This document shows, in pieces, positions 46,219 to 55,594 of a stretch of 64,000 nucleotides of DNA (its first letter is position 1; each line of letters starts with the position of its first letter). The DNA is taken from NCBI RefSeq assembly GCF_027922365.1, contig NZ_BSFN01000003.1, forward strand, positions 442,450-506,449. Direction: 5' to 3'. The notes under the pieces were generated by a model. The model did not search any database and was not told the origin of the DNA. It saw only the letters and a program-made list of their open reading frames with translations. The translations under genes were made by a program, and so were the position numbers. This stretch comes from Pseudomonas turukhanskensis. Lineage in GTDB: Bacteria; Pseudomonadota; Gammaproteobacteria; Pseudomonadales; Pseudomonadaceae.

Positions 46219-46921
46219 ACTGCAATTTCCCGCTGGTGTGCAGGCCCTGAGCCAAGCCTCGGCAAAACAGCAAGCAAATGACTTGGCGGTGGCCGTGGCC
46301 GACGCCCTGACCACGGCGCTGCGTGAGCGCGACTTTGTCAGCCTGGTGCTTTCCGGCGGCCGTAGCCCGGTGGCGTTTCTCGAAGCCTTGTCCACCCATA
46401 ACGTGGAGTGGGCGAGGGTGGTGGTGAGCCTGGCCGACGAGCGTTGGGTGCCGACCGAGCACCCCGACAGCAACGAAGCATTGGTTAAACGCCATCTGCT
46501 GCGTGGCGAAGCGGCGCGTGCGCATTTCATCGGCTTGTACCGCAGCCCAGCGTCGCTGGACGCTTCGGTGGCCGGCGCCAATCTGGCTCTGAGCGAATTG
46601 CCGCAGCCGCTGGACGTGCTGGTGCTGGGCATGGGCGACGACGGCCATACGGCTTCGCTGTTCCCCAATAGCCCCAAACTTGCCCTGGCACTGAGCGACG
46701 ATTGCAGCCAAAGCTGCCTGCCGATGCTGGCGCCCACCGTGCCCCATCAACGCATCACCATGACCCTGCCGCTCTTGCAGTCGGCGCGGTCCATCTTTCT
46801 GGCCCTGCAAGGCCCCGCCAAGTTGGCGACCTTGCGTACCGCGCTGGCTGGCGATGACGCCATGGCCATGCCGATTCGTGCCTTCCTGCGCTCGCCGCTG
46901 ACTATTTACTGGTGCCCCTGA
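46205..46921 (+). CDS. pgl: 6-phosphogluconolactonase
   Basis: A 238-residue hydrolase of the DevB/Pgl family opening 6-phosphogluconolactone. [12 protein letters not shown], the ADERWVP segment and [14 protein letters not shown] are the conserved signatures. The ATG at 46205 follows GGGAGG, 7 bases away, inside the zwf end. The stop is one base before the eda ATG. Confidence 0.95.
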   Translation: MAISELQFPAGVQALSQASAKQQANDLAVAVADALTTALRERDFVSLVLSGGRSPVAFLEALSTHNVEWARVVVSLADERWVPTEHPDSNEALVKRHLLRGEAARAHFIGLYRSPASLDASVAGANLALSELPQPLDVLVLGMGDDGHTASLFPNSPKLALALSDDCSQSCLPMLAPTVPHQRITMTLPLLQSARSIFLALQGPAKLATLRTALAGDDAMAMPIRAFLRSPLTIYWCP

Positions 46922-46922
46922 C

Positions 46923-47594
46923 ATGACACTTCTCAACAGCGTGATTCCGAGCATGGAAGAAAAAACCGCGCAGATCGACGCCATCTGCCGCGCCGCGCGC
47001 ATCCTGCCGGTGGTGACCATCGACAGCGAAGAGCAGATTCTGCCGATGGCCGACGCCCTGGCCGCTGGCGGTTTGCGCACCCTGGAAATCACCCTGCGTT
47101 CGGCCCACGGCCTGACCGCCATTCGTGTGCTGCGTAAAGAGCGCCCGGACCTGTGCATCGGCGCCGGCACTATTCTCGACCCGCAGATGTACCAGGCGGC
47201 GGAAGAGGCGGGCGCGCAATTTATCGTAAGCCCCGGCTGCACCGCCGAACTGCTGCGCTTTGCCGTGGACAGCCGCATTCCGTTTCTGCCCGGTGCCGGC
47301 GGCGCGTCGGATCTGATGCTGGGGTATGGCATGGGCTATCGGCGCTTCAAGCTGTTTCCCGCCGAAGCCTGTGGCGGTATTCCGGCGCTCAAAGCCTTGG
47401 GTGGGCCGTTCAACCAGGTGCGTTTCTGCCCCACTGGCGGGGTGAAGCCGGATAACCTGCTGGCCTATATGGCCGTGCCGAACGTGATGTGCGTGGGCGG
47501 TAGCTGGATGCTCGATAACGCATGGACCAAGGCGGGGGATTGGGCCAAGGTGACGCAGGTAAGTCGTGAGGCGTTGGCGTTGCTTGACGCGTAA
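46923..47594 (+). CDS. eda: KDPG aldolase (2-dehydro-3-deoxy-phosphogluconate aldolase)
   Basis: A 223-residue class I aldolase splitting KDPG into pyruvate and glyceraldehyde-3-phosphate, the last Entner-Doudoroff step. Base E55 in LEITLRS and Schiff-base K143 in RFKLFPAE are intact, with CPTGG for phosphate binding. It closes the operon and is followed by repeats and a terminator. Confidence 0.97.
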   Translation: MTLLNSVIPSMEEKTAQIDAICRAARILPVVTIDSEEQILPMADALAAGGLRTLEITLRSAHGLTAIRVLRKERPDLCIGAGTILDPQMYQAAEEAGAQFIVSPGCTAELLRFAVDSRIPFLPGAGGASDLMLGYGMGYRRFKLFPAEACGGIPALKALGGPFNQVRFCPTGGVKPDNLLAYMAVPNVMCVGGSWMLDNAWTKAGDWAKVTQVSREALALLDA

Positions 47595-47601
47595 GACTGA
47601 A

Positions 47602-47688
47602 GATTCTGGGCCCCAGCCTTTGCTGGGGCGACGGTGATGCCTATCAAACTGCGCTCACCCCAGCTAAGGCTGGTGTCCGGAATGCTGG
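47602..47688. repeat. palindromic repeat pair
   Basis: ATTCTGGGCCCCAGCC...GCTGGGGCG and CACCCCAGCTAAGGCTGGTG hairpins, members of the family at 16424-16505, between convergent eda and the sensor kinase. Confidence 0.7.
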
Positions 47689-47707
47689 ATCGAGACACGC
47701 TACAACT

Positions 47708-47729
47708 GCCGTCGAAAGACGGCTTTTTT
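47708..47729 (+). terminator. terminator downstream of eda
   Basis: GCCGTC-GAAA-GACGGC followed by six T residues. It ends at the stop codon of the convergent kinase gene. Confidence 0.88.
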
Positions 47730-49044
47730 ATGCCTCTGGCAGCACCAGAGTTGCCACAAATCCACCGTCTGCATGATTGGCCAACTCCAACGTGCCGCCA
47801 TGCCGTTCCGCCGCCCGGCGGGCGATGGCCAAACCCAAACCATGGCCCGGCGCACTTTGCTCCGGCGCGCGGAAAAACGGCTCGCCCAAGCGCACCAGAT
47901 GCTCCGGCAACACGCCAGGCCCATGGTCGCGCACGCTCAACCGCACCTGCCCCTCCACGCGCTCGGCACGTAGCTCGATCGGCTGCCCGGTCGGGTTAAA
48001 CCGCAATGCGTTGCGCAGCAGGTTATCCAGCGCCCGCTCAAGCATATCCGGCCAACCCGACAGGCTGAGGCCCGGCTCGACCTGTACGGTCACCAACTGC
48101 TCTGGCTCATTGAGCTGCACATCCTGCTGACGATTTTCAAACAGTGCGGCGATATCCATCGGCTGGGCGGCGCCGAGGTTGGCGTCCATCCGCGCCAGGG
48201 CCAGAATCTCGCTGATCAACGCCTCCAGTCGGTCGCATTCACGCTCCAACCTTGGCCAGAGCTTTACCCGGTCCTCGGGCTCGGCGCGTTCAGCCAGGGC
48301 AAGGGCGATACGCAGGCGCGCCAAGGGTGAGCGCAACTCGTGGGACACATCGCGCAGCAGTTGGCGCTGGCTGCTGATCAGGTCTTGCAGGCGCTCGCCC
48401 ATGCGGTTGAAGTCGCCGGCCAGCACCCCGAACTCATCGCGGCGAGTGGAAAGGCGCGCCAGGGTGTGTTGCTGGTACGCCGCCTGGCCCAGGTCGTGCA
48501 CGGCGCCGCGCAACTGCCCGAGCGGGCGGGTGATGGACAGGGTCAGCAGCAGGCTCAGCGCCGTCAGCACCAGAAAGGCGATGCCCAGGGCGCTGGCCGG
48601 CATCAGCAGGCTGCCCCGGTGCCAGTCATCCAGCTCAGGGTGCGGAATGCGGTAGATAAACAGGTAGGTGTCGCCACCGGGGCTGGTGTAGTCGGTGGTC
48701 AGGCGTCGCCAGGGCAGGCGGCGCGGGTCGTCGTGTTGGCGCTTTTCAAAGGCGGCGGCGCGCGGCGGGAAGGTGCCTTGGATAAGCGCGTTTCCGCTGT
48801 CATCCAGCACCTGGGTGTCGATATGGAAATCGCGTTTGCGCTGCTGCAGGTAATCCTGCGCGGCCTCGGCGCCTTTGCTCTCGTAGATGCGCGCCCAGGC
48901 TTCCGGCACACCTTGCAGGGCCGGATGCTGGCTGAGAATCCAGGCATCCTGGTTCAGCAAACGGCCGAGCAGAATCGACAAGCCTGCCACCAGCACGATG
49001 GCCAACCAGAAGCTGGCAAAAATCCGCCAAAACAGTGAGCGCAC
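47728..49044 (-). CDS. CpxA-like envelope-stress sensor histidine kinase
   Basis: A 438-residue inner-membrane kinase: membrane segments at about 8-28 and 148-170 around a 120-residue periplasmic domain, HAMP at about 171-225, H-box VSHELRSPLARLR with H235, and N (NLLRNALRFN) and G (GHGLGLAI) boxes. It starts with GTG at 49044 after AAGGAG. The same-strand CpxP-like gene and CpxR-like regulator upstream suggest a Cpx-type system, but 840 bases of tandem repeats intervene. Confidence 0.88.
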   Translation of the reverse strand: MRSLFWRIFASFWLAIVLVAGLSILLGRLLNQDAWILSQHPALQGVPEAWARIYESKGAEAAQDYLQQRKRDFHIDTQVLDDSGNALIQGTFPPRAAAFEKRQHDDPRRLPWRRLTTDYTSPGGDTYLFIYRIPHPELDDWHRGSLLMPASALGIAFLVLTALSLLLTLSITRPLGQLRGAVHDLGQAAYQQHTLARLSTRRDEFGVLAGDFNRMGERLQDLISSQRQLLRDVSHELRSPLARLRIALALAERAEPEDRVKLWPRLERECDRLEALISEILALARMDANLGAAQPMDIAALFENRQQDVQLNEPEQLVTVQVEPGLSLSGWPDMLERALDNLLRNALRFNPTGQPIELRAERVEGQVRLSVRDHGPGVLPEHLVRLGEPFFRAPEQSAPGHGLGLAIARRAAERHGGTLELANHADGGFVATLVLPEA

Positions 49045-49137
49045 AACGACTCCTTATAAACGAACAAAACCCACCCGGGGGTTAGGTCGGGTAGGGTGAA
49101 ACTTGCGTTGCGGAACTAGCGAAGCGCTATGGGCCTC

Positions 49138-49872
49138 GTCGTCCCAGCGAAGGCTGTGACCCTGAGTCTGGAGCCGTCCGCGCTATCGTGCACCACTCGA
49201 AATTCTGGATTCCAGCCTGCGCTGGAATGTCGGAGGTTTTTAGCAAGCTCTCCGTCATTGCGAAGGCAGTTACTGCGCCTTCGCTTGCTCAGCCCCCGGT
49301 CGTCCCCGCGAAGGCTGGGACCCAGAGCCTGGAGCCGTACGCGCCATCGTGCACCACTCAGAATTCTGGATTCCAGCCTGCGCTGGAATGACGGAGGTTT
49401 TTAGCAAGCTCTCCGTCATTGCGAAGGCAGTTACTGCGCCTTCGCTTGCTCAGCCCCGTCGTCCCAGCGAAGGCTGGGACCCAGAGTCTGGAGTAGTACA
49501 CGCTTTCGTGTACTACTCAGAATTCTGGATTCCAGCCTGCGCTGGAATGACGGAGGTTTTTAGCAAGCTCTCCGTCATTGCGTAGTTAGTTACTGCACCT
49601 TCGCTTGCTCAGCCCCGTCGTCCCAGCGAAGGCTGGGACCCAGAGTCTTGAGCCGTACGCGCTATCGTGCACCACTCGAAATTCTGGGCTTCCAGCCTGC
49701 GCTGGAATGACGGAGGTTTTTAGCAAGCTCTCCATCATTGCGTAGTCCGTAACTGCACCTTCGCTTGCTCAGCCCCCGTCGTCCCCGCGTAGGCGGGGAC
49801 CCAGAATTTTGGACCGTGCGCGTAAGGTGCACGAGGCGCGATTCTGGATTCCCGCCTACGCGGGAATGACGG
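49138..49872. repeat. tandem array of 160-bp units, each a palindromic pair plus spacer
   Basis: Units begin at 49138, 49298, 49458 and 49617, with a partial fifth at 49778. Each starts GTCGTCCCAGCGAAGGC, has an inverted GCCTGCGCTGGAATGACGG arm about 95 bases later, and then a 65-base spacer containing TTTTTAGCAAGCTC and CTTCGCTTGCTCAG. Unit three has a perfect inner hairpin GAGTAGTACACG / CGTGTACTACTC where the others are imperfect. It fills the gap between the CpxP-like and CpxA-like genes. The frames it opens on the plus strand are not genes. Confidence 0.92.
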
Positions 49873-49885
49873 GTGTGAGGATGGC

Positions 49886-50332
49886 TTACTGCGCTTTCGC
49901 CTGCTTGGCCTTCCACGCCTTGAACTCTTGCCACTCGGCGCGGCGAGCTTCCATCTGTTTTTTCTTCTCGTCGAAGGCCTTTTGCTGCTCAGGACTCAAC
50001 AGGGCGCGGATCTTGCCATCGGTGGCGTCACGCTTGGCTTTTATCTCGTCCTGCATGGCCTTCTTGTCGGCGTCCGACAGTTTGTCGAGGTAGCGGCGAG
50101 TCAGCTCGTCACGGCTGTGCTTCTGCTCGCCCATGATTTTGCCGATGGCCTGGCGTTGTTCTTTGTTCAGGTCCAGGTCGCGGAATATGTCCGGGCCGCG
50201 GTGATGCTCGCCACGCGGGCCGCCGTCATGGGCGAAAGGAGGGCGTGGGCCGTCTTCGCCTGCCGATGGCATGGCCATGGCGATGGTAGGCAGGGCTGCG
50301 GCAAACAGAGCGGCGATAAGGGTTTTACGCAT
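49886..50332 (-). CDS. CpxP/Spy-like periplasmic protein (LTXXQ family)
   Basis: A 148-residue exported helical protein. The signal peptide ends at IAMA (residue 20). The mature part is charged and alpha-helical with LTXXQ-type repeats (LNKEQRQAI and LSPEQQKAF), as in CpxP and Spy, which bind misfolded proteins and damp CpxA. The start at 50332 follows AAGGAG; a longer reading runs into repeats. It lies between the regulator and kinase genes of a probable Cpx-like system. Confidence 0.85.
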   Translation of the reverse strand: MRKTLIAALFAAALPTIAMAMPSAGEDGPRPPFAHDGGPRGEHHRGPDIFRDLDLNKEQRQAIGKIMGEQKHSRDELTRRYLDKLSDADKKAMQDEIKAKRDATDGKIRALLSPEQQKAFDEKKKQMEARRAEWQEFKAWKAKQAKAQ

Positions 50333-50488
50333 GGGATAACTCCTTGTCTGCAAACCGGCGTATTTGCCGGATGTGCCCAGTCTAGGGAACGCAAGGTCAA
50401 GCGCGGTCAGGTGGCGGTAAAGCTTAGGTAAAGACGCTGCTACATAGCGCGCGGCGGTCTTTACGTTGCGATAGCGGGGAAATCGCTT

Positions 50489-50555
50489 GGTGCGCGGAGC
50501 ACACCCTACGAGAGCGGCACGGCGCCTAGCTGTTGTAGGGTGTGCTCCGCGCACC
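50489..50555. repeat. REPIN-like pair of 21-bp inverted copies
   Basis: Inverted exact copies at 50489-50509 and 50535-50555, in the opposite mutual orientation to the pair at 15571-15636. It lies 10 bases from the end of the response-regulator gene, in the 233-base gap before the CpxP-like gene. Confidence 0.88.
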
Positions 50556-50565
50556 GGGCGGTCTA

Positions 50566-51243
50566 TCAGGCGCTGTAGTAATACCCACGGCTGCGCAACG
50601 CCAGAATGCGCGGGCGGCCATCGGTGTGAGGGCCGATCTTCTTGCGCAGGTTGCTCACGTGCATATCCAGGCTGCGGTCGTACAGGGTGAGCTTGCGGCC
50701 CAGCGCCAACTGCGCCAGTTCCTGTTTATCCACCGGCTCGCCGGGCTGGCGCAGCAGCGCCTCCAGCAAACGGCTTTCAGAAACAGTGAGCACCACATCC
50801 AGCCCGGCGATGGTCACCGAGCCGCGAACCGGGCTGAACACCAGGTCGCCCAGCTCCAGCTGGCTGGACGTCGCCACCGGCACGCTACGGCGCAATACCG
50901 CGCGCAGGCGGGCAGTGAGCTCACGCGGGTCGCAGGGTTTGGCCAGGTAATCGTCGGCCCCCAGTTCCAGGCCAAGAATCCGGTCCAGCGGCTCGCCACG
51001 GGCCGAGAGCATCAGCACGGGCAAATCCGGGTGGTCGCTGCGCAGCTGCTTGAGCAGCTCCAGGCCGCTGCCGTCGGGCAGCATCACATCCAGCACCACC
51101 GCCGCTGGCGATTCGCTTGCCAGTGCCGCGCGGGCGCTACGGCCGTCGTGGCAGGCGCGCACATGAAACCCTTCCTGGCTCAACCAACTGCTAAGCAGTT
51201 CGCAGAGTTCTACGTCATCGTCGATCAATAAGAGAGTGGACAT
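50566..51243 (-). CDS. CpxR-like response regulator
   Basis: A 225-residue OmpR/CpxR-type regulator. Acidic pocket DDD at 8-10, phospho-acceptor D52 in LDVMLPDG, lysine in LAKPC near 101 and a winged-helix domain at about 125-225 ending RGYYYSA. It is the first gene of the Cpx-like group and controls, by analogy, envelope-stress genes. Confidence 0.88.
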   Translation of the reverse strand: MSTLLLIDDDVELCELLSSWLSQEGFHVRACHDGRSARAALASESPAAVVLDVMLPDGSGLELLKQLRSDHPDLPVLMLSARGEPLDRILGLELGADDYLAKPCDPRELTARLRAVLRRSVPVATSSQLELGDLVFSPVRGSVTIAGLDVVLTVSESRLLEALLRQPGEPVDKQELAQLALGRKLTLYDRSLDMHVSNLRKKIGPHTDGRPRILALRSRGYYYSA

Positions 51244-51266
51244 AGGCCGGTATCAGTAATGGGCGT

Positions 51267-51680
51267 TTAGTTGATCCAGTCGCGGCGGGGTTTGCGGCTG
51301 CCGCGTAGCAGCGCGCCGCAGAGCAGGGCCACCAACGTGACCGCCGCGCCAATGGCAAACCAGCTCTGTTCCTCGCTAAGCAGCGGTGGTTGCTGGCTGG
51401 CTTGGGCTTCTTTGAGTTGCAATTTGAGCCGTTGGTTCTCTTGACGCAGGCGACCGATCACGGCGTTTTCGCGCACCTCGGTACTGCTTTGCAGCTCGGT
51501 GGCGAGCTCGGTGCGTTGGCGCTCGCTCTCGGCCAGGCGTTGTTCCAGGCTGTCCAACTGCGCCTGCTCGGCGCTCACCGCCGAACTCACGTCGGCGACG
51601 GCTGGAATCTCCTCAGCGTGGGCAGTAGCAGTCATCAACAACGATGCAGCAAACAACAGGGACAAAGGGCCTTGGCGCAT
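51267..51680 (-). CDS. signal peptide/coiled-coil/membrane-anchor protein
   Basis: A 137-residue envelope protein: signal peptide to AHA (22), coiled coil at about 38-95 (SLEQRLAESERQRTELAT, then RLRQENQRLKLQLKEAQ), and one C-terminal membrane segment at about 107-127 with basic RGSRKPRRD tail inside. It resembles the C-terminal half of bacterial SH3-domain coiled-coil proteins but lacks the SH3 part. Function unknown. Confidence 0.8.
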   Translation of the reverse strand: MRQGPLSLLFAASLLMTATAHAEEIPAVADVSSAVSAEQAQLDSLEQRLAESERQRTELATELQSSTEVRENAVIGRLRQENQRLKLQLKEAQASQQPPLLSEEQSWFAIGAAVTLVALLCGALLRGSRKPRRDWIN

Positions 51681-51740
51681 CGACGTTCCTTATTAATGGG
51701 CTGACTGCAACGGCTGTGTGTTGTACCCCAGGGCGAAACG

Positions 51741-52040
51741 TTACGGCAGAACCAGCTTGAACGGCTTGACCACTACATTGCCGTAAACGCCGGCTGCGCG
51801 GTACGGGTCGGCGTCGGCCCAGCTTTGCGCGGCATTCAGCGACTCGAACTCGGCCACAATCAGGCTGCCGCTAAAGCCGGCGGCGCCCGGGTCATTGCTG
51901 TCTACGGCCGGGTGCGGGCCGGCGAGCACCAGGCGGCCTTCGCTTTTCAGCTGTTCCAGGCGGGCGAGGTGGGAAGGGCGCACGGAAAGGCGGGCTTCGA
52001 GGGAATTAGCCACGTCGGTGGCGATGATCGCGTAGAGCAT
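51741..52040 (-). CDS. YciI-like protein
   Basis: A 99-residue YciI-fold (ferredoxin-like) protein. The conserved MLYAIIATD start, the His-Asp-type pocket around [11 protein letters not shown], and LAGPHP and [11 protein letters not shown] are all present. In proteobacteria yciI typically lies beside yciB, as here (1-base gap). Its function is uncertain. Confidence 0.9.
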   Translation of the reverse strand: MLYAIIATDVANSLEARLSVRPSHLARLEQLKSEGRLVLAGPHPAVDSNDPGAAGFSGSLIVAEFESLNAAQSWADADPYRAAGVYGNVVVKPFKLVLP

Positions 52041-52041
52041 G

Positions 52042-52647
52042 TCAGTCCTTATTTTTAGCGGGGGCCGCAGGGTCGGCCTCAACGTCATGAATATGCTTGG
52101 CCAGGAAAATGCCCTGACCGATCAAGAACAGCAGGGTCATGCCCAGGCTGCCAAAGACCTTGAAATCCACCCAGATGCTCTGGAAGGTAAAGGCCACAAA
52201 CAGGTTGGCCGCGCCGCTGACGATAAAGAACACAATCCAGGCAATGTTCAACTTCACCCAGATAGGCTCCGGCAAGCTGACCGCGTGGCCCATCATGCGT
52301 TGGATAAGCGGCTTGTCGCCGATGAAGTGGCTACCCAGAAAGGCGAGGGCAAACAGCCAACTCACCACTGGCGCTTTCCACTTCAGGAAGGTTTCGCTGT
52401 GAAAGGCCAGCGTGAGGCTGCCGAACACCAGGCAGGCAATCAGGGTAAGCCATTGGCTCTTTTCCAGACGCTTCTGCACGATAAAGAAAATGCCGTACAC
52501 CACGATGGAGCTGGCGATCAGCATGGCGGTGGCGCTGAAAATACCGCCTAGCATGTAGGTATGACCAAAGAGGTCGACAGCGCGGGGTTCTATCTTGAAA
52601 ACAACGAAAAACAGGATAAGCGGGATGAAGTCGAGGAATTGTTTCAC
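52042..52647 (-). CDS. yciB: inner membrane-spanning protein YciB (septation protein A family)
   Basis: A 201-residue inner-membrane protein with about five membrane segments beginning [15 protein letters not shown], the family hallmark. YciB influences cell envelope synthesis and septum formation by interacting with elongasome and divisome proteins. It overlaps nearly with yciI and is divergent from the PHP gene with 167 bases between. Confidence 0.92.
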   Translation of the reverse strand: MKQFLDFIPLILFFVVFKIEPRAVDLFGHTYMLGGIFSATAMLIASSIVVYGIFFIVQKRLEKSQWLTLIACLVFGSLTLAFHSETFLKWKAPVVSWLFALAFLGSHFIGDKPLIQRMMGHAVSLPEPIWVKLNIAWIVFFIVSGAANLFVAFTFQSIWVDFKVFGSLGMTLLFLIGQGIFLAKHIHDVEADPAAPAKNKD

Positions 52648-52814
52648 AGTGGCAAGCCAGAAGCTGGATGTGCCGGCATAATAACAAACCCGAACCGTAG
52701 AGCTAGGCGCAGCGGCGCAGACTTTGTGCCGCCGTGTGGTTTTTTTCGTACCAACTCTTTGTCCGTGCTGTTATCTACTGATAACAACGTGCAAAACCCG
52801 AGAACATATTAGTT

Positions 52815-53678
52815 ATGACTGTAGACCTGCACTGCCATAGCACCGCTTCCGACGGCGCCCTCGCGCCCGCCGTGGTGGTCGCCCGCGCCCATGAGCGCGG
52901 CGTGCGGGTTTTGGCCCTCACCGATCACGACACCCTCGAAGGCCTCGATGAAGCCCGCGCCGCCGCCGATGAGCTGGATATGCAACTGGTCAATGGCGTA
53001 GAGCTGTCCTGCACCTGGGGTGGCGCCACCATTCATGTCCTCGGTTATGGCTTCGCCGCCAACGCCCCGGCGCTGGTGCAAGCCATTGCCGACCTGCACA
53101 GCGGCCGCTGGCTGCGTGCCGAAGAAATCGACCGGCGCCTGGCCCTCAAGGGCATGCCCGGCGCCCTCGACGGCGCCCGCGCTATTCAAAAGGAACTCGG
53201 CGACAGCGGCAACGCCCCGGCCCGCCCGCACTTCGCCGACTTTCTGGTGCGCGAAGGCTACGTAAAAGACCGCGCCGAAGCGTTCCGCAAATGGCTGGGC
53301 TCGGGCAAGCTCGGCGACGTGAAACAACACTGGCCGACCCTGGCAGATGCCGTCGGCACCCTGCGTGAAGCCGGCGCCTGGGTAAGCATGGCGCACCCTT
53401 GGCAATACGACTTCACCCGCAGTAAACGGCGCAAGCTCATCATCGACTTCGTCGCCGCCGGCGGCCAGGCGCTGGAAGTGGTTAATGGCATGCAGCCGGC
53501 CGAGCAGATTGGCGGCCTGGCGATACTTGCCCGAGAATTCGGTCTGCTGGCCAGCGTCGGCAGTGACTTCCACGCCCCAGGAGACTGGTCGGAGCTGGGC
53601 ATGTACCGCCCGCTACCGGAAGACCTGGCGCCACTGTGGCTGCGCTTCGATCATGTCCCACACGCTGCTGCCGGCTGA
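52815..53678 (+). CDS. PHP-domain phosphoesterase (RnmA/YciV-like)
   Basis: A 287-residue PHP-family metal-dependent phosphoesterase. Metal ligands H6 and H8 (DLHCHST), D37-H38-D39 (LTDHDT), and later SMAHP and GSDFHAPG are intact. YciV-type members are 5'-3' exoribonucleases that trim 5S and other small RNA ends and also act on 3',5'-bisphosphonucleotides. It is followed by the YciO-like gene. Confidence 0.9.
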   Translation: MTVDLHCHSTASDGALAPAVVVARAHERGVRVLALTDHDTLEGLDEARAAADELDMQLVNGVELSCTWGGATIHVLGYGFAANAPALVQAIADLHSGRWLRAEEIDRRLALKGMPGALDGARAIQKELGDSGNAPARPHFADFLVREGYVKDRAEAFRKWLGSGKLGDVKQHWPTLADAVGTLREAGAWVSMAHPWQYDFTRSKRRKLIIDFVAAGGQALEVVNGMQPAEQIGGLAILAREFGLLASVGSDFHAPGDWSELGMYRPLPEDLAPLWLRFDHVPHAAAG

Positions 53679-53706
53679 GCCGCATACCTTCGAGAAGGGA
53701 ACTCCC

Positions 53707-54336
53707 GTGAGTCAATTTTTCCAGGTGCACCCGGAAAACCCGCAATCGCGGTTGATTAAACAGGCCGTAGAGATCATCAAGGCCGGCGGCGTGGTGGTGT
53801 ACCCCACCGACTCCTCCTACGCTGTGGGCTGCCACATCGGCGACAAAACCGCCGTCGAACGCATCCGCCGCCTGCGCCAGCTCGATGACAAGCACAACTT
53901 CACCCTGGTGTGCCGCGACCTGTCGCAGCTCGGCCTGTTCGCCAAGGTGGACACCGGCGCATTCCGCCTGCTCAAAGGCCATACGCCGGGGCCCTACACC
54001 TTTATTCTCAACGCCACCCGCGAAGTGCCGCGCATGCTGCTGCACCCCAAGCGCCGCACCATCGGTCTGCGCGTGCCCAGCCACCCTATCGCTCAGGCGC
54101 TGCTGGAAGAGTTGGGCGAGCCGCTGATGAGCACCAGCCTGATTCTGCCCGGCGAAAAAGAGCCGATGAGCGACCCCTATGAAATGCGCCAGATCCTCGA
54201 ACACCAGGTAGACCTGATTATCGACGGCGGCTTCGGCGGCCTGGAAGCCTCCACCGTGGTGAGCCTGGTGGACGATGAAGTGGTGCTGGTACGCGTCGGC
54301 TGTGGCGACCCCACGCCCTTCGAGGCAGACGCCTAA
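53707..54336 (+). CDS. YciO/Sua5-family L-threonylcarbamoyladenylate synthase-like protein
   Basis: A 209-residue YrdC-domain protein of the YciO branch. Segments GGVVVYPTDSSYAVGC, LDDKHNFTLVCRDL and GPYTFILNAT match the nucleotide/carbamoyl site of the family; whether YciO proteins make threonylcarbamoyl-AMP as TsaC does is not settled. GTG start at 53707 follows AAGGGA. Confidence 0.88.
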   Translation: MSQFFQVHPENPQSRLIKQAVEIIKAGGVVVYPTDSSYAVGCHIGDKTAVERIRRLRQLDDKHNFTLVCRDLSQLGLFAKVDTGAFRLLKGHTPGPYTFILNATREVPRMLLHPKRRTIGLRVPSHPIAQALLEELGEPLMSTSLILPGEKEPMSDPYEMRQILEHQVDLIIDGGFGGLEASTVVSLVDDEVVLVRVGCGDPTPFEADA

Positions 54337-54356
54337 ATGGCGACAGGAAGCGTCGC

Positions 54357-55586
54357 TTGAGCACAGTTGATCCGCAACGCCGTGTATTGTCTGGCATGCG
54401 CCCCAGCGGCCGGCTGCACCTGGGCCACTACCACGGCGTGCTGAAAAACTGGGTAAAGCTGCAGCACGAGTACGAATGCTTTTTCTGCATCGTCGATTGG
54501 CACGCGCTCACCACCGACTATGACGACGTCGGCAACATCGCCCAGCACGTTTCCGACATGGCGGTGGACTGGCTGGCCGCCGGCGTTAGCCCCAGCTCGG
54601 CCAATATGTTTATCCAATCCCAGGTGCCCGAACACGCCGAGCTGCACCTGCTGCTGTCCATGATCTGCCCGCTGAGCTGGCTCGAACGCGTGCCCTCGTA
54701 CAAAGAGCAGCAAGACCAACTGCACCACAAAGACCTCGGCACGTACGGCTTTCTCGGCTACCCGCTGCTGCAAGCGGCCGACATTCTGCTGTACCGCGCC
54801 GGCCTGGTGCCGGTGGGCTCCGACCAACTGCCGCATATCGAATTCGCCCGCGAAGTGGCCCGGCGCTTCAACCACCTGTACGGCCGCGAGCCCGGCTTTG
54901 AAGCCAAGGCCGAGGCGGCGATTCTGCGGCTGGGCAAAAAAACTGCGAAGCTCTACAACAGCCTGCGCAAAGCCTTCCAGGAACAGGGCGACACCGAAGC
55001 CCTGGACACCGCCCGCGCGCTGCTCAAAGAAGTGCAAAGCATCACCCTGGGCGATAAAGAACGCCTATTTGGCTATCTCGAAGGCGGCGGTAAAGTGTTG
55101 CTGCCCGAGCCCCACGCGCTGCTGAGCGAGGCACCGAAAATGGCCGGGCTGGACGGCGGCAAGATGGCCACCTCCCATTTCAAGGGCGGCAATAGCAACG
55201 CCATTTTCCTGCGCGACACCCCGGCCGAGGTAGAAGACAAACTGCGGCGTATGCCCACCGACCCCGCGCGGGTGCACCGCGACGACCCGGGCGAGCCCAG
55301 CCGCTGCCCGGTCTGGCAGTTGCATGAGGTGTACTCCGATGAGCCCACGCTGCACTGGGTGCAACAGGGCTGCCGCAGCGCCGGTATTGGCTGCATCGAC
55401 TGCAAAGGCCCGCTGATCGAGGCCGTGCAGGCCGAACTGAAACCGCTGCAACTGCGCGCCCTGGACTACCAGGACAGCCCGGAAGTGGTGCGCAACATCC
55501 TCGCCGAGGGCGCTGAACGGGCGCGCGACGAGGCCCGCGAAACCCTGATCGACGTGCGTGCTGCCCTCGGTTTGAACTACAGATAA
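54357..55586 (+). CDS. trpS: tryptophanyl-tRNA synthetase
   Basis: A 409-residue class I synthetase charging tRNA-Trp. The HIGH-like motif is LHLGHYHG and the KMSKS-like loop is GGKMATS near 263-269. It has a long C-terminal part with a Cys cluster (CRSAGIGCIDC), typical of the longer Pseudomonas form. TTG start at 54357 after AGGAAG. Confidence 0.94.
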   Translation: MSTVDPQRRVLSGMRPSGRLHLGHYHGVLKNWVKLQHEYECFFCIVDWHALTTDYDDVGNIAQHVSDMAVDWLAAGVSPSSANMFIQSQVPEHAELHLLLSMICPLSWLERVPSYKEQQDQLHHKDLGTYGFLGYPLLQAADILLYRAGLVPVGSDQLPHIEFAREVARRFNHLYGREPGFEAKAEAAILRLGKKTAKLYNSLRKAFQEQGDTEALDTARALLKEVQSITLGDKERLFGYLEGGGKVLLPEPHALLSEAPKMAGLDGGKMATSHFKGGNSNAIFLRDTPAEVEDKLRRMPTDPARVHRDDPGEPSRCPVWQLHEVYSDEPTLHWVQQGCRSAGIGCIDCKGPLIEAVQAELKPLQLRALDYQDSPEVVRNILAEGAERARDEARETLIDVRAALGLNYR

Positions 55587-55594
55587 AGGACCTT

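Noticed and set aside
49138..49872. CRISPR array
   Set aside because: The unit is 160 bp and similar over its whole length; there are no short repeats with unique spacers and no cas genes.
49129..49934. Small frames with repeated EFWIPACAGM-type peptides
   Set aside because: They are translations of the 160-bp repeat units, not genes.
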